In this document: in pieces, positions 42,561-53,931 of the stretch
How the letters are laid out: every line of letters starts with the position of its first letter
Numbering within the stretch: the first letter of the stretch is position 1
Source of the DNA: Centroberyx gerrardi
Taxonomy: Eukaryota > Chordata > Actinopteri > Beryciformes > Berycidae
Assembly: GCF_048128805.1 (NCBI RefSeq)
Contig: NC_135997.1
Location: 17,196,116-17,260,115 of the forward strand
DNA: 64,000 bases
Reading direction: 5' to 3'
Position numbers and translations under genes: made by a program
Notes under the pieces: generated by a model
The model's database searches: none
What the model saw: the letters and a program-made list of their open reading frames with translations, nothing else
Told to the model about the DNA's origin: nothing

Positions 42561-43079
42561 TCATGAAAGGAGTCGTATTGGATTTCGAAAACATGTTTTC
42601 ATTTTGTCATTATTGTTTGCAGATTGTTGACAAAATCTCCACTGAAGCCATTTTTAATTCAGGCTGCGTCATCACAAAATGTGGAAAAAGTGTTTCAGAA
42701 AGAAAAGTTCAAGTGTTTGTGGATGCTGATGAAAGCTCAAAGCCCTCCCCCCTTTTCCTCTTCACCAAAAACAACGGCCTGGCAGCAAGCAAGATTAAGT
42801 TACATCTGATATCAACAACAATGATAACAGCCCTCCAGTAACAACACTGTTATTAAAAAACATTGCTGTGATTATGCTGTTAGTGACTAACTGAAAATAT
42901 CCATACACAATATTAAAGACCAATAACACTTCGAAGACATATTTGGTAAGTAATGTTAGCTGACATTGGTTTAATCCGGATTAGGTATCTATTATTTCCG
43001 TCCACATCTTATTACATTTTCATACAAAACTGCGAATATCTCACAACAAGCATCAACATAATGTTAACATTGCAGAGGA

Positions 43080-43282
43080 GCCATGATGCATCATGAAGTG
43101 GTTGCTGAAGATACTGAACAGGTGTTGTCCGTCCTAACCTCCTACAGGGGGCAGCACGTGGCCAGTGCAACTTTGGTGCCAGAAAATATTAGCAGACGAA
43201 GAAGAAGATCACTTCTGCTGGAAATCCTGAAGTGTAGGCTGACTCTGACCAGCGGGGAGGAGTGCCTTCCTCTGGACTAAGG
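43080..43282 (+). promoter_or_regulatory. vrk3: Probable VRK3 promoter module and first exon
   Basis: CTACAGGGGGCAGCAC (CTCF-like core) is followed about 52 bases later by GAAGAAGAAGA, the arrangement also seen before PIGBOS1. A donor CTAAG/GTACCT at about 43281 could end a 5'UTR exon joining the acceptor at 45433. Confidence 0.45.
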
Positions 43283-45433
43283 TACCTGAACAGGGACCTA
43301 AGCAGCCTTGGGTTTAGGGATAAGCTTTTAGGAATAGAATATAACCTATAATTGTACCCAGGCTCCAGTTTTAAAGACAGACCACCAGGCTCCAAGCCAG
43401 CAGCGGGATACTCCCGTCGATAACGAACTACCCTTTACTTTCCCCCAGGGTTTTTTCAAATGCTACAATCTTTGTCTCTCGTCTCAGCGTTAGCTAACTG
43501 TTAGCTCTTTACTATATTTTCACATCTGAAAGTGGCACATGTTAAATTAACGCCATGTTAGTGTCACAGGACCTGCTGCTTTCTGAAGCTACTGAATGCC
43601 AAAATGGGTTGGTTTTTCATGGTGTTGCCTCACTGCTAACGTTAGCTACCTTAGCTGTTAGCTAAGACTGTGTTGGTCGTTATGACTTGTTTTGCATACA
43701 TTACAGTAGAATAAGCTTCACTTCCTAGATCACCACAAAATGCGAGCAACCAAAATTGCGTGTAAGGTCTGAACTTCTATTCCCTTAGAGTATTCCCGTG
43801 ACCACAGAGTGATCATGAGTACTAGGAAAATAAACAAAAAGTAAGATTTAGAAGGGACACACTCATTGAAATACTGTATATTCAACAATGAAAAAGAACC
43901 ATAATTATCGTGTTACTTAGTTTTTGACATATAATAAACCATCTTACTTGGTTAGATAGGAAGGAAGGTGCTTGTCAGAACATGAATCTCTATGACAACC
44001 GGCGTTCTTTCATCACCAATAGAATGTTGGCTGTAAACCAAAACAAGGAAACATTTTTTTACATTCTAAAGGAAGAGTTTATTTAAACCCTTTATTCATT
44101 TAATTTTTTTCTTTGGGCAATGTTAATCCTTGTCATTTATCAGTGAGCAGAATACAGCAGAGAGATACAATGGCAAACTGCACTTCAGCTAATACATCTC
44201 CAGTTCAATAAATATTCACAAATGATCATTTTCTTGGACAGGACTAGCATATGTTAACTAGGGGCAAACCCATGAGTCAATCAGGTTTACCTGAGTGAAA
44301 TATGGGCCAGGTCGAAAATTATTTTGCAAAGAAAAAAGTGTTTGTAGCAAAAATGCATCAAATTTAAGCATTCATGTTGACTGATTTGTAGAAAATCTAT
44401 ACCAAGATATTTCCAACTATTACAGACACCAGAAGTGTTCACACACTCAATGCAGTGCATTATAAGTCAGTGAAAGCCTAATGCGGAAAAAGTTAACTCC
44501 TAACAACTCCATGTGCTACTTTTCCCAGCTTCAATATTAGCCTACATCTAGAGCTGGACCTAGGTACAGTGTCTGTGTCTTGGTTCCATGTTTCATCTGT
44601 TGTTAAAGATCTCAATAGTCTCAACACTTTTCCATTGATTGCATGACTTGTTCTATTTTGGCCTGCTAAATTTCTATTGTTTATTTTGCTGATATTTCAT
44701 ACACTGACTGTTCTCAGGTACATTGCCCAAACAGTTGCCTGGTGCATCACTGCAGTAAATGAAAGGTACTGGCAAGCTTTTCAAGAACATTAGTGAACAA
44801 AAAGGATTTAATTTAATCCAAACTTAAAACTGGGAAATCACTGACTAAAGTAGCTTCTCACTGTAGCAGTGAAATGATTTTCTGCACTTTAAGCGAGTTT
44901 GCCAGATAATCAATGCACAGATCATATAATTTCACAACTAAGTACACATGCGCTGGGTACATGACAGATAGGAGTAGTTGCCGGATATTTGTCATGTGGA
45001 AATGAATAATCTGATTTGTCAGCTGTATATGTGCTAATAAAAAATGTGCTATAGTAAAAACAACTTATATGCAGTGTACCTGCAAACAACATGGGCAACA
45101 TGAACCTGAATTTGGCTCAAGAGTTCTGGCTGGTATGGAAAACGCAATCCTGTCCACTTGAGCAGCTAAAATGTCAGCCTCTCTAGCTGCTAACCAGCTT
45201 TTTAGCTGTTCAAGTGCAATATCAAGAGCATTATAATTTGCTCGTGACGGAGTGCCTCAATAAGAACTGGGCTCTGTGTGTTTGTCAGTGCAGGTCTGTG
45301 GGTGCGAGGACGTACGCACAGGATCAGCCCCAGTATTACACTAGGTGGAGTTGAGACATATCTATTGTCTGTCAGTCAGTCAGTGTGTCAGTCCATCTGT
45401 CTGTCTAATCTCTCATCGAATTGTTTTTTGCAG
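43283..45433 (+). other. vrk3: VRK3 5'UTR intron
   Basis: No recognised exon. The first 400 bases are rich in GTTAGC/GCTAAC strings. Confidence 0.45.
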
Positions 45434-45434
45434 G

Positions 45435-48400
45435 ATGCCTTTCCATTTCTGTCCCCAGTGTGGGACGAAGCTGCAGCCTGACTTCCGATTTTGTCCATCA
45501 TGTGGGGAGAAGCTTCCTTCTCCTGTTGATAGTTTGGCACCTTTGGGTGCTACCACTTCTTCAGGTGTCTCTCCACTCAGAAGTGTTGAAACGGCATCAT
45601 CAGTAAACAAAACAAGCCTGCCTGCTTCAAACACAACTTATGAAGCCGCAGAAAGTAAGAGCTATGCTTTTGACAACATTTGTATGTCTGCACTGGTGTT
45701 AACTTGTGAAAGTTGATGTCAGTTGTTCTCTTCTATAGGCCTTGCGTGTATCTCGTCCATTCCAATATGTACTCGTCCTCCACTGCGAAAGACCCGTAAC
45801 TCCCTTCGTGTGGACAAGGGAGATAAATCCCCCTTCAAAGGTGCCACCCAACCTGTGGCTCCCTCCTCTACTCCTGTCGCAGGTAAAAGGGCTAAAGGTA
45901 TTTACATGGTCTTGAAGCAACAATATTTTCTGAGCAATAATGCGTTCTGATAAAAGACTGATTTTGAAAATTAGATCTATATGAATACATTGGGTGTAGT
46001 TCAAAATAGGTTGATAGCCGATGCCTTTATTCTTGGTCTCTGTCAACAGATAATGGTGTTGGATCCCAGGTATCGCCACATAAACTACACACAGTTACTT
46101 TCAAACTGAACGAGGAGGTTGAGCCGGCGCTAGAGTCGTCTTCACCTGTCTCAAAGTCTCCTGGACGAGGTGAGCTGAAACAGAAAAATAAACGCATGAC
46201 GATTTCTATCCATCCACATAGTGTTGTGGAAAATATGATTCCTCTCTTTTCTTTGCTTTGTCACAATCTTTTCTCTCCTTTATATGCATTGGGACTGGAT
46301 CCATGCGCAGTGAAGGGAAAGGGAAAGATCTCCAGGTCTGTGAATGACAAAACAAGCAGGAAAGGGGAGGAAACAACGGTAGATTGCCATTCCTTGCCGG
46401 TCTCTTCACCTGTTTCCTCACCGATCTACAGGTCCCCATCAACAGGTGAGCTATCGCAGCCATCAGAAAAACACAAGACATTACACAGAGCAGGCTGAAT
46501 GGCACTGCATTTATTTTATGCTGTACTGACCTACATGTAAATTTCTTATTTTTATCTTTTGCTCCTGACTGTCATTTTACCTTTTCTCTCTAATATGATT
46601 CATCGTGTTTGTATTCATGTGCAGTCAAAGGAAAGGCAAAGAAGGCAAAGCGTGTTCCTGCTGTGGAGCCACTAGAGGAAGGGGAGGAGGTGACAGACAC
46701 AACGGGCAGGAAGTGGAAGTTGGTGAAACTGCTTAGTCAGAGCTCAACAGAACTGATCTATGATGGTGAGAGATCATATCGATGATATTGGTGTTCAGTT
46801 CTGAAGATATACACAATTTTTTTCAAGCTGTCTCTCCTCCTTGAAAGTTACAATGAAGCAGTCTGGGATATTTAGATCACATATTTCCTATAATCAGTCA
46901 GCCAGCATTTTTATTTTTTAAATCGCTTTTTGAAGTAGATATAAAGGTCACAAGACAAAGATAAAATGCATTAAAATAAAACTAGCACAAATAGGCAAAC
47001 CCACAGTTGGAAACAAGTTTGTAAACACATTTTAATAACATTTAAAAGATAAAAGTTTACCATTCGTAGATTCAAGGAGAAAGGATAGCTTTTTGACGGT
47101 ATGTGTTGTGTTTTCATGTTGTTTAGATTTAGAGAGTCACAATAGTCTGCAGTAGTCTATAACTCACACTATATATTCATAAGACTATAACAGTCTTATG
47201 AAAATGAGGAAACTGACAGTAGAACCAAGCCCCGTCTTGTCACATCTTAATATTCTCCTTGTTTCCTTTTTGCAATCTTGCAAATAGTGTCACCGTCCAA
47301 TTCCAAGGACTCTAATCACATCCTCAAACTGGTAAGTGTAACCTCATCACGCCTTTGAAGTTTTTCTGAATACAGCATCCAAAAAGTGATGCATTATCAT
47401 CTCGCTTGCTATGCTTTTATCTAACGTGATTTTGATATATATTTGATATCTCTTAGGGAGCTAAAGATGGGAGGATCTTCAACGAACAGAACTTCTTGCA
47501 GAGAGCCGCTAAGCCTTCATCTGGTGAGGCTTATGAATTCTTTTCTCCCAAGCTTAGCATGGTCAAATCTTCAGTTAAGTTCCAGCAATACATTTGAATG
47601 TTTATTCCCAGGCGTTTCTAAGAGGGACGAAAAGCGTGAAGTTTAGAACAAAATGGATATAATGTCATATGTTAAGGGGTTATTATACTGAATGGACCTC
47701 AATTTTGAAAAACTGAGAATAAGGAAGATGAGGAGCAGGAGTGTGTATTGTGGTACATTTTTCAGGTGATACCTAGAAGAGATCTAAATTTTGTCAACAT
47801 TTTTGTCAAAACTGCCGCTCTCTCTCAGGATTGTGCACATTGTGTGTCACAGTCAAGAGTTTACAGAAGTTAGAGCAAGCCAACTGAAAGACAGAGTCTC
47901 TCAGGCGACACCCAGACACTACCACAGAAACCAGTCAGAAGAGGTTGAGATCCACCAATATTGCAGCCTGAAATAGACCTGGCTGGTTGCTAGCGATTTC
48001 CCATGTGATCTAACTACACAATAAAAAGTAAAATAACACTACCATCTATCTCTCTCTTTATAATCCATTCAAGCAAAGCAGAAGTAGACAAGCGCTTAGT
48101 CAATTGGAGTAACATTTTTACAACCCCCCCATTTATTTTAGGCATTTTTATGCTTTATTGATATAGACAGTGTGAGAGAGAGACAGGAAGGTATGGGAGA
48201 GAGAGAGGGGAGGACATGCAGCAAATGACCGCGCTCTACTCGGTGAGCCACCGGGGCGCCCAATACGATTTATTTAAAAGACAAGTCTGATTTATTATGA
48301 GAATAATCTTGAACATATCCTACAACTTTGATTTAATTAACTTGTGAAGCACTTTGTGACGCCCGCTCTAGAAAGGTGCTGTATAAATAAATAAAAGTAT

Positions 48401-49528
48401 ATATGGTTCTGTATCTATTGTATCAAACTCTTTAGTTGGGTGCCTCCCCTTCCTATACCTGTTGTGGACCTACAGTGTGTTCAACCAGGCCTACCTGAAT
48501 ACACAGGGACTGGCTGAGAGACGAGGTCTGACTACATTATGTGAAATGTTCTTGTCTCTCCCTAGTGGACAAATGGATGAAGCACAACAAGATGAATTTT
48601 CTCGGGATTCCTTCCTGTGTGGGCTTTGGTCTACATGCCGATTCCTACAGGTGTGAGAGAGCGCTGTCTGCTTGTGAAGTTCTGCACATTATATGACTGC
48701 ATCTTGGATGATAGCAGAGGTTTGCTATGTTCTGTGTTTTTGTAGGTTTCTGATTTTCCCCAGCATGGGCCGATCTCTGCAGTCTGTCATGGAGGAGGAA
48801 GAGGAGCTGCTGTCTGAGAAAGCCATTCTTCAGCTTGCCTGTAGAATAGTGAGTTATCTCTTGTAGGACTCGTTTTCGGACGATACTCTTTAATCCCTGA
48901 AAAAAAAAACATGATCAAGAGCTCATTAAAAACTATGTATCCGTTTCCCATGATGCTGCTTATGTAACAAACCATGACATTGTTTTCTCCTTGCAGTTAG
49001 ATGTGCTGGAATACATCCATTCAAATGAGTACGTTCATGCCGATATTCACGCAGAAAACATCTACATCAAGCCAGGAGAGCAATCACAGGTCAGAAACAT
49101 TCTGGAGTGCAAACTGCAGATTCCTGAAATATCAGTTAATGTACATTTTCATGATGTACATATCAGTGTATCAATTTTTGTGCTTTTGCTTTTAATATGT
49201 GATTCATTGCTTGTGTTTGTGTGTGTGTGTGTGCGTGTGTGTAGGTATACCTTGTAGGGTACTGCCATGCTTTCCGGTACTGTCCAGGTGGGCAGCATGT
49301 AGAGTACCGCGAAGCTAGCAGAACGCAACATGAGGGCGCCATAGAGTTCATCAGTCTGGACGCCCATAAGGGAGCAGGTGAGTCAAAAACTAAAACATTC
49401 CTGCCCATGATAGGGAATTACACAGACCTGTTTATTTAGCATATTCTGCAGTCTACGATAAACCAAACCCTACCAGCCTTCATCCCTTCCCTTCCCTGCT
49501 GCCGGTCTATCTTTATTCTTTGGCCGCA

Positions 49529-49580
<52 letters not shown>

Positions 49581-50352
49581 ATAAGATTGTGATTTGTGTT
49601 TCTCTTATTTTTAAGTTGAATTGTGTACATAGTGTTTCTGCCTTGTGAAGCTGTTTGTGATGCTTTTTTTGTAAGCATAAGCATTTTTATAAGCTGCTTC
49701 TTCTTCCAGCCCCATCTCGACGCAGCGACCTGCAGTCTCTGGGCTTCTGCATGCTGCGCTGGCACACAGGAACGCTGCCATGGGCTGAGCTCACCAACCC
49801 CGACCAGGTGGCCGCCACGAAACGGAGGTGAGAGAGTTTATCATCAGTGGAATCACCTGCATTAGGTCCACATAAATTTGAAAAAGCATAGAAATATTAC
49901 AATTTCTAACTTCTAAAATTTCTACATTGCTATGTTCCACTGAACTAGGTACTTCAGTTATGATGTCATTTTTTTTCCAAAATGAAATTATGCAAAAATA
50001 GTTTGTTTGTTGACAGAAAATCTCAGTCACTTTAAAACATTTCAAATCTCATCTCAGGTACATGGAGGATGTGCCTGCACTGTTGAGTCACTGCTTTGGG
50101 AAGAAGCGAGTTTTCAGTGAGTTAAAATCCTTCTGAACATTGTTTATGTCATATAACATAAAATCGGTGTGTGGTTACATGACCTTTGCTCATATGTGTA
50201 TGTGTCTTGGTGCAGGTGCGCTGCAGGTCTACCTGACTGAAGTGACGGCTCTGCAGTACTCCGACCAGCCGGACTACTCGGCGCTGAAGGCCGGGCTAAG
50301 TGCCGCCTTACTGCGGCTGGGCGGCTCGCTGGAGCAGCCGCTCGGCTTATAG
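45435..50352 (+). CDS. vrk3: Vaccinia-related kinase 3 (VRK3), probable pseudokinase
   Basis: Fourteen coding exons: 45435-45654, 45739-45882, 46050-46169, 46311-46445, 46625-46765, 47288-47331, 47457-47523, 48566-48650, 48746-48848, 48997-49089, 49245-49377, 49710-49827, 50058-50116 and 50216-50352. They total 1599 bases, 532 residues (human 474). The N-terminal zinc ribbon is FCPQCG (C6, C9) and FCPSCG (C20, C23). A basic Ser/Pro/Lys-rich linker follows, likely with a nuclear signal (VKGKAKKAKR). The kinase fold has GRKWKLVKLL, FNEQNFLQRAAKP, FGLHADSYRFLIFPSMGRSL, YVHADIHAENIYI, YLVGYCHAFRYCPGGQHVEY and SRRSDLQSLGFCMLRW. Human VRK3 is a nuclear pseudokinase that binds VHR phosphatase and restrains ERK. 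Here the catalytic-loop Asp remains, but the DFG-position Asp is Gly and the Gly loop is degenerate. The start follows the acceptor by one base. Confidence 0.95.
48140..48262. repeat. Percomorph interspersed repeat, 'gacatgcagcaaatgacc' type
   Basis: GACAGTGTGAGAGAGAGACAG, GGAAGGTATGGGAGAGAGAG, GGGGAGGACATGCAGCAAAT and a tRNA-like end GAGCCACCGGGGCGCCC match a repeat seen very often in percomorph introns. Confidence 0.65.
48336..48400 (+). repeat. Non-LTR retrotransposon (LINE) 3' tail
   Basis: GTGAAGCACTTTGTGACGCC, then AAAGGTGCTGTATAAATAAA, is the typical 3' end of a fish LINE, with the consensus ending in a short ATAAATAAA tail. No coding part remains. Confidence 0.6.
49529..49578. repeat. 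(CA)n microsatellite in VRK3 intron
   Basis: About 25 CA units between the 49245-49377 and 49710-49827 exons. Confidence 0.95.
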
Positions 50353-51915
50353 GTGAGAACACACAACTGAACCTGAACATCTCTGGTACACAGCCTGCTT
50401 TTGCCACTGATTACAGATGAGCCACTTGCTTTAGCGCGTAGTCCTGATTTTACATTGTGAGATTCTGCCACTTCAAGCAGTATTTTAACTTGTATAGGAC
50501 TTTCTCTAGACAATGATATATTTTACTTTTTTGCTCTTATTCTAAGTCACTGTGGATAAGAGATTCAGCTCAACACTGTGAACACCACAGTTATTTGGGC
50601 TGTGGTACATTGTTTTATCTTTTGGCTCCAAATGCTCCAATTGTGGTTTTGATGTAAAATGACACGACGACTATGTGGTTTAAATGCAGTCAGCTTTAAT
50701 TTCACAACTTTTTCAGCTGCACCTGATGAACACTTAAAAATTTACAGTTCCTCCTCTTGTACATCACATTCTGATTTTAGGGTACCAAAAGGTTTTGGAC
50801 CGGTTAAGGTTATATTCAATAAGTATTCAGGATTCAAAATAATTTAGTAGACATTTTAGTATGAAGTTAAAAATTCTGATGTCCACAAACCCTCTTGGTT
50901 TGTAGCTCATCATGGTGGTATTTCCCTCTCTTCTTAATTATTTGTACATTTTTTCTGCCTTTTTATAATCTTTTCTTCCTACCTACACGCCTCACCATGG
51001 ATCATAGTAACATTTTGACACTTGGGAAATGCATTTGTCTTGTTTGATGCCTGGTTTTATTCATTATTGGAAAATAAAAAACACTTAAATGTTATAGTGA
51101 TTGTGCTACTTTGTGACTAAATACGAATATGAAGCCTTAACATCAAACTGTCTGGAGCTTAGCTCACTCTGTGTGACAATATTCAAAAGGGGTGTGTAAG
51201 AGTGTATTTTTGTTTTATTTTTCAGAGGAATGGCACAGAAAGGAGATAATTGGAAGATGGACTTTTACTGATTTTAGAGTAATGATGTGTTTTAGCTGTG
51301 ATGTTTTATTGCACTAAAATGGGAGTGATTGTTGCGTGTTTCTGTTAGCACAGCTGTGACTGTGCCAGGTTTCCTTGTGTAGTTCAGTGGGTCGACCCAG
51401 ACACTAACATTGTCAGGATTTGGTTCTCATGGGGTCAATATATGAGTTCATGGTGCTGTAAGGTTCTCTGGATGAAAGTGTAAAGCAATTGCATTTTGTC
51501 TGTTGTTGCTCACAGTGCACTGCAGTTTGTAGCATTACAGTGGCAATGTGAATAGCAGAGCCCAAGTTGCAATTTTTAATACACAGATTTGAGGTGATTT
51601 GTCATTGTTACAGTTGCAAATGTGTCACAGTGTTCCTATACTTTTTTGTCTGGTGTTAGGAGTTTTAATTAATCTTTTCTGACATTCTAAAATGCTTTTC
51701 AGTGATATACCTTCCACTTTGTCTTTATCTCCTGTGAATGTCAAAGGAAAGGAGGATGTAGACAAATGTAAATTATGTATACATGCTTACCTTCATTTTC
51801 TGATATGACCAACTAATGTAAAAATACTGGAGACAAGCCAGCAGACATGGATCAACAAATGACCCACTCCCTGACGCTTCTTTACATGATGTGTGGGCCG
51901 TTGGGCGTTTGCCTC

Positions 51916-51934
51916 AATAAATGGCTATTTTATT
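51916..51934. terminator. Back-to-back poly(A) signals of VRK3 (+) and RIPOR1-like (-)
   Basis: AATAAA at 51916-51921 (+) and TTTATT at 51929-51934 (AATAAA on -) are 7 bases apart between two convergent genes. An earlier VRK3 candidate lies near 51073. Confidence 0.5.
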
Positions 51935-52154
51935 AGCAAGTCGGAGTGCCTTAGTATCCTTCTGAAATTGAATTCTGAACCCTGAAATCTAAAGAGCACT
52001 CCTTTAGCATTTTCCTATGTGGATCAGAATCCTTCTACAGTTTCCAAATACTCCCAACAATTTCACAGAGAGCCAGCTTGGAGCTCTTGGTGTGACGTTT
52101 GTTTCACCACAGCGCTTCCTGGGCTGAGACTGTCACGGTCCAAATTACAGCAAA

Positions 52155-52186
<32 letters not shown>

Positions 52187-53931
52187 CTTGCTGATTCATT
52201 CAACACAAAAATACACTCAAAGGTATTTTCAAAGAAACCTTTATAAAGTTTTAACATTTCTGAACATAAACATTTAAATTTTAAACATTTCAGAACATAT
52301 ACAATTCTTTATATGAAACAGTAAATAATTCTCTTATTGTGCACACTCTGTAAGTAATTCAGAAAATAAACACTGTATCTTTGCCCATGTTCATACTCCT
52401 CTCTCGTTCATGGCATTAATTTATGTAAAACCTTACATTTCTGTCACTTGAGGCACTTTCTGAATGAAGAGGCTCTGTAGATCAATTTAAAGCATAATGC
52501 AGAAAGAGTATAGCGCCCCCTTGAGGCAACACTTGTACACAACTACAGACTCGATAGCTTCCTTAGATTGAAGAGTAGTTTTAAACGCTTAAACTGATCA
52601 TCTGAGCTTTTGATACACACACACTGGCAGTGTGACACAGCTAAACATGCAGGTTTAAATATATTTTGAAATTGCAAATTGTATGTTTGCATTGTTTGTA
52701 AACACTGGACCAAAATGCATTCTGTATCTGGTGGAAAGATGCGAAGAGATTCTCAGCAGAGATTATTAGGCAGTCCTATCCTTCAAGTCTAAAGTGTATA
52801 TCTCCAGTACTAATATACTCAATACAACCTCTGGTGTGGCTTCAGGTGAAATGCCACTGAATTTCAGCTATGAAACGTTACTCCTGCACCCCGTGTGTAT
52901 TGGTGAACATTCTCTAGAACGGTCTCTGATGCCCAGAACGAGAGGATTTTCTTGATATCAGGGTACAATCCTGGTTTGGAACTGATTAAATTACCACTTA
53001 GCACTGTGGCTCACTTGGATATAAAACTTCAGACAAACATCACATGGTCATAAAGTCTAGTTTCCCAGCCGCTGTCAGCGGAGCGGCTCTAGGCCGTGCA
53101 TTGACGTGACATTGCAAATCATAACCCGGATATTCTGGTTTCCAGCTCTGAGGGTTGTTCTCGTCCACAAATAGCGACCGGATTTTCCTGGGCCTTAACC
53201 TCATACACACATAATGTTTTGTTGCTGTCGGGTGAAAACCTCATAACTCCAATTTTGGTGATTTTCATGTTTGAAGGAATACACGGTCCTCTATGGGTTG
53301 AGAAAATTCTCTAACCTTTTGGTCCCATGAAACCCTTTCAAAACTCATCAGATTAACGTCAAAAATGCATTGTCATCAAGCTAAAAACAAGACTGTTTTT
53401 CTTAGTTACTGAATTGTTGACATTTTAGAAATACGTTTTCACCTGACAGCAACAATTTGTGAATTTATAAATTGAGTGGTATTCCCCTTTAACCTGGGCT
53501 ACATTATGAAACTATGTGTGTGTGTGGAGGCAAGAGAGTGGGAACTTTGGAGTGGAAGGATCTTCAGTCACGACCGGGGTGCAGAAACCCCAACATTTTT
53601 CGTTCTTGGGCAGAACAAGGCAAATACATTTCTGTCTGCACAATCTCCACCGTTTGGCAGAGCTTGCTTGTCTGAGCAGTTAAGTGGAACATCCTTGAGG
53701 CCTTTCATCTCTAAATGGGAGATTGTATGAGCAGATCTGAGTCGGGGAAATGCTTTAGCTATGGTTCCACTACATCATTACAGGACAGTAGTGGCCAAAT
53801 TGCTGGGGGTAGAGGGACGGTCCTCCTGATCACGGGACGTCTCCTCTGAAAGATGAAAGCAAACAAAAAACGAGACAAATCAACATAATGCTTGATGCAT
53901 CAGACATGCATTTATGTTTTCATACCAGCAA
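51935..53931 (-). other. Putative 3'UTR of the RIPOR1-like gene
   Basis: No exon with similarity to the C-terminal half of RIPOR proteins is found here, on either strand. Sequence is AT rich with only short ORFs. Confidence 0.5.
52155..52185. repeat. (CA)n microsatellite
   Basis: About 15 CA units in the shared 3' region between VRK3 and RIPOR1-like. Confidence 0.9.

Noticed and set aside
42425-42841. Open frame of 138 codons as a gene
   Set aside because: Its first third is a Tc1/mariner-type repeat and the rest has no recognisable similarity.
45340-45420. Upstream coding extension of VRK3
   Set aside because: The acceptor lies one base before the conserved MPFHFCPQCG start; upstream codons are intronic CAGT/CTGT repeats.
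53769-53846. C-terminal PDZ-ligand (ending TTVL) for the RIPOR1-like protein
   Set aside because: That reading used a wrong phase. Exon 53965-54060 ends in phase 0, so the downstream segment reads RRRPVIRRTV, not ...ATTVL.
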